The notes under the pieces: generated by a model
The model's database searches: none
What the model was told of the DNA's origin: nothing
The model's input: only the letters and a program-made list of their open reading frames with translations
Source: Acidobacteriota bacterium
GTDB lineage: Bacteria; Planctomycetota; Phycisphaerae; WQYP01; JAJZKJ01
Assembly (NCBI GenBank): GCA_021804195.1
Contig: JAJZKJ010000058.1
Span: forward strand, 1 to 9,190
DNA length: 9,190 nucleotides
Direction: 5' to 3'
Position numbers and translations under genes: made by a program
Shown here: one piece after another, positions 7,135 to 9,190 of the stretch
How positions within the stretch are numbered: the first letter of the stretch is position 1
How the letters are laid out: each line of letters begins with the position of its first letter

Positions 7135-8100
7135 ATGCGCTATCGCGATCAAAACTGGCCGCAACTCAAACCACTCCGGAAAGCCGGCAAACTGCGCCGC
7201 CGCATTTCGGTATTACCCACGCTTTGCACGCTCGGCAACTTACTTTGCGGGTTTGCCGCCATTACCTACATTGCCCAGAGCCAGCCGATTAAGTCGCCCC
7301 TTGGCAACCAGTTTGCCATCGCGGGGTACCTGGTGTTCGCGGCGATGGTGTTTGATATGCTCGACGGCAGCATGGCCCGGCTCACCAAGGCCACCAGCGA
7401 TTTTGGCGCTGAACTCGACTCACTCGCGGATATGGTGAGCTTTGGCGTAGCACCGGCATTTTTGGCCGTTACCGTTATTCATGCGTTGCTCGCTGCCCGG
7501 AGTTCGCAAGGCATTGAACCTTTAGGCCCGCTGGCCGACAACCTCCTTGCCCGCACACTCTGGATACTGGGAGCCATTTACGTGGCCTGCACCGCACTGC
7601 GTCTGGCGCGTTTTAATGCCCACAACCGCCACGCGCTTGATGCACATATGGTGTTTAGAGGCTTGCCTTCGCCGGGCGCGGCGGGCGTAACGGCGGCCAG
7701 CGTCATTTTTTACGAGACCATTCAGCAAAGCGCCCCGCACCTGCTTCCCTTTAACCTTTCACCCGGCTTTGTTCAGGCTACAACCACAGCCTTTCCATAC
7801 GCCATGGCGGCCGTGCTGGCCGCGGCGGCGCTGCTGATGGTAAGCCGCATCAGCTATGGCCATGTCATCAATCAATACCTGCGCGGACGACGACCCTTTT
7901 CGTATGTTGTGCAGGTGGTGGTGCTGCTACTGCTGGCCCTGTGGCAACCGCAGTTGACGGCTTTGCTGGCCATTTATTTTTATGCGTTCATGCCGCCGCT
8001 GCGGGCCGCGTGGCGGCGCTTTGTTCGCGGCCAGCCCGCCAACCCACAAACCATCACACCAGCGCCGGCTGAGCCGCGCGAAAGCATCATCAACTCATGA
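7135..8100 (+). CDS. pssA: CDP-diacylglycerol--serine O-phosphatidyltransferase (phosphatidylserine synthase, type II)
   Basis: Integral inner-membrane enzyme that joins CDP-diacylglycerol and L-serine to give phosphatidylserine and CMP, the first committed step to phosphatidylethanolamine. The CDP-alcohol phosphatidyltransferase signature DGxxARx8GxxxDxxxD is complete: D77, G78, A81, R82, G91, D95, D99, with both metal-binding Asp pairs kept. FRGLPSPGAAG (174-184) is typical of the PssA branch. Hydrophobic segments lie near 24-47, 60-76, 101-121, 141-160, 221-239, 255-270 and 274-289. At 321 residues it is somewhat longer than usual (about 250-290), owing to the last two hydrophobic segments and a Pro-rich cytoplasmic-looking tail. 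The ATG at 7135 is the only reasonable start: an in-frame stop lies at 7114-7116, and no start codon follows before the first membrane segment. The site before it (AGTGGG, 8 bases away) is poor. A decarboxylase partner (psd) is not in the window. Confidence 0.96.
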   Translation: MRYRDQNWPQLKPLRKAGKLRRRISVLPTLCTLGNLLCGFAAITYIAQSQPIKSPLGNQFAIAGYLVFAAMVFDMLDGSMARLTKATSDFGAELDSLADMVSFGVAPAFLAVTVIHALLAARSSQGIEPLGPLADNLLARTLWILGAIYVACTALRLARFNAHNRHALDAHMVFRGLPSPGAAGVTAASVIFYETIQQSAPHLLPFNLSPGFVQATTTAFPYAMAAVLAAAALLMVSRISYGHVINQYLRGRRPFSYVVQVVVLLLLALWQPQLTALLAIYFYAFMPPLRAAWRRFVRGQPANPQTITPAPAEPRESIINS

Positions 8101-8286
8101 CGCGGTCGTCATGCAAGGCGGCAGGATACAACCCGGCGCCGCGCACCTGCTTCTTGACGCGGTTGCCCGGCGGTGTCGCCTGACTGCGATAACTCTTGCG
8201 TTAAAACCGCTCGAATTGTTCTGTCAAAATTTCTCTGTTACGCGCCGGCCTCCCGGCATAACGGTTGTCGCGGCTCCCGGCAGCCT
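8101..8286. other. Convergent spacer between pssA and the DUF1501 gene
   Basis: These 186 bases separate two converging genes. The best stem is GCCGG-CCTC-CCGGC at 8244-8257: five GC pairs with no T-tract on either strand. CTCCCGGCA is repeated nearby (8250-8258 and in the segment just before 8286). A bidirectional stop is expected here but no clear intrinsic terminator is seen. Confidence 0.4.
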
Positions 8287-9190
8287 TCACACCCGAACGA
8301 TATCCAAAGGTTTAAACCCCTGCCCCAAAATTTTAGAACTGTCGGCTCCCAGCCATTTGTCCAGGATTCCGGCATAAACGCTGCGAAAGTCAGTTGAGAA
8401 TCGCAGGTCTCCCATCTGCAGATGCTGCTGAGCCAACGAAGGCTGCGTACCGATCAGGCCGGCCTTAATGCCGCCGCCAAACATAAACATGGGCGCTGCC
8501 GTGCCATGATCGGTCCCAAGACTGGCGTTCTCCGCCACACGCCGACCAAACTCTGAAAATGTAACGACCATGGTTTTCTCAAGCAGCCCCTGCGCTTTTA
8601 AGTCGTGAATAAAGGCGGTCAAACCATCGGAAACGTCCGCCATCAGCGTGTCGTGCGTTCTTTGTTGCTGGGCATGCGTGTCAAAGCCGCACATCGAAAC
8701 GTAATAGACGCGCGTAGGCAGTCCGGTCGCAATCATCCTGGCCACCAAACTCAGGGATCGCGCCAGGGGTGTGACCGGATAGCTGACTTCGTTGCGGGCG
8801 TGCGTCGCGGCATGGCGGATATCGCGGCCTGAAACCTCCGCATCCAGCGCAGTGCGCTGCAGAAAGTCCAATTCCGGATTGGCGCAATGGGGGCACGGGG
8901 CATTCTGCGGCCCTATGGCGTTGACGCTTCGGTATGCCGCACGCAGTTGCTCGTGGCGCCGGTCATGCCCAGCGCCCGACAACCACTGAAATTGCTCAGG
9001 ATTTTGAAATGCCACCGGTTGAAACTTCTGCCCGGCCAGCGCCAGGGGCGACAGCGGCCCGATGCTTATGCCCGCCTGCGGCGCGATGGGCGCGGCTCCG
9101 CTACATTGTGCATCGAAGTAGCGGCCGAGCCACCCGGGACTGGCAACGCGGTTCGGCTCGGCGGTCTGCCAGATCGCCATGGATCGAAAA
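8287..9190 (-). CDS. DUF1501 (sulfatase-like) family protein, 5' end outside window
   Basis: The frame is open through the right edge (…Phe-Arg-Ser before the Met at 9178-9180) and that Met is in the middle of a family motif (FRSMAIWQTA), so the true start lies outside. The 301 visible residues are the C-terminal part of a family usually about 400-450 long. Counting from that Met: IWQTA (3-7), GWLGRYFD (16-23), VSMCGFDTHAQQ (161-172), TFSEFGRR (207-214), GTDHGTAAP (222-230) and TDFRSVYAGILDKWLG (263-278) are classic DUF1501 signatures, related to the alkaline-phosphatase/sulfatase fold. The His/Asp in GFDTH and GTDHG are the likely metal or active-site positions by analogy. No substrate is known to me. 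Members are often exported through a Tat signal at the N-terminus, which cannot be checked here. An APCPHCAN segment (C96, C99) is an oddity. The gene is often next to a DUF1800 partner, which would lie off the right edge. Confidence 0.95.
   Translation of the reverse strand, partial: FRSMAIWQTAEPNRVASPGWLGRYFDAQCSGAAPIAPQAGISIGPLSPLALAGQKFQPVAFQNPEQFQWLSGAGHDRRHEQLRAAYRSVNAIGPQNAPCPHCANPELDFLQRTALDAEVSGRDIRHAATHARNEVSYPVTPLARSLSLVARMIATGLPTRVYYVSMCGFDTHAQQQRTHDTLMADVSDGLTAFIHDLKAQGLLEKTMVVTFSEFGRRVAENASLGTDHGTAAPMFMFGGGIKAGLIGTQPSLAQQHLQMGDLRFSTDFRSVYAGILDKWLGADSSKILGQGFKPLDIVRV

Noticed and set aside
7055..7438. Plus-strand frame of 127 codons overlapping the start of pssA
   Set aside because: Out of frame with pssA, whose signature residues are intact; the overlapping product has low-complexity, frame-shifted character.
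8244..8257. GCCGG-CCTC-CCGGC stem as a bidirectional terminator
   Set aside because: Only five pairs and no T-tract on either side; too weak to call.
7982..8377. Plus-strand frame running from pssA into the convergent spacer
   Set aside because: It overlaps both real genes in other frames and has no homology-like features.

Overview
The window (9,190 bp, moderately GC-rich) holds four protein-coding genes. The best guess at the host is a planctomycete, perhaps of the Phycisphaerae type. This rests on a DUF1501 (sulfatase-like) protein, a very large filamentous-haemagglutinin-like protein built from Gly/Thr/Ser/Asn-rich beta repeats, an ordinary type II phosphatidylserine synthase, and loosely packed genes with long spacers. 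No 16S or other decisive marker is present, so the assignment is inference.

Layout. (1) Positions 1-4460, minus strand: the N-terminal 1,486 codons of a giant secreted protein (TpsA / filamentous haemagglutinin type), open all the way to the window edge, with its C-terminus outside. It has a long signal peptide, a TPS secretion domain and then a beta-repeat region with a period of about 77-93 residues. (2) Positions 4563-6578, minus strand: its outer-membrane partner (TpsB / FhaC / ShlB type), 102 bp upstream in the same direction. (3) Positions 6579-7134: a 556-bp spacer holding divergent control sequences, a perfect TATAAT box, a short hairpin followed by T residues, and a nested stem structure closed by a perfect 12-bp inverted repeat. 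(4) Positions 7135-8100, plus strand: pssA, CDP-diacylglycerol-serine O-phosphatidyltransferase. (5) Positions 8101-8286: convergent spacer. (6) Positions 8287-9190, minus strand: the C-terminal part of a DUF1501 protein whose start lies beyond the right edge.

How the genes fit together. The two minus-strand genes on the left form a two-partner secretion system. Both products carry signal peptides for inner-membrane export. The TpsB barrel with its POTRA domains would then recognise the TPS domain of the large protein and pass it to the cell surface, where it would act as an adhesin, a coat or another surface beta-helix. The order is transporter first, then substrate, probably co-transcribed. 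pssA is a housekeeping phospholipid gene read divergently. The DUF1501 gene converges on it and shows no clear functional link to either.

The long open frames on the plus strand over positions 1-4460 and 4563-6635 are antisense shadows of the secretion genes. The real gene at 1-4460 is easy to miss because it has no stop codon inside the window.
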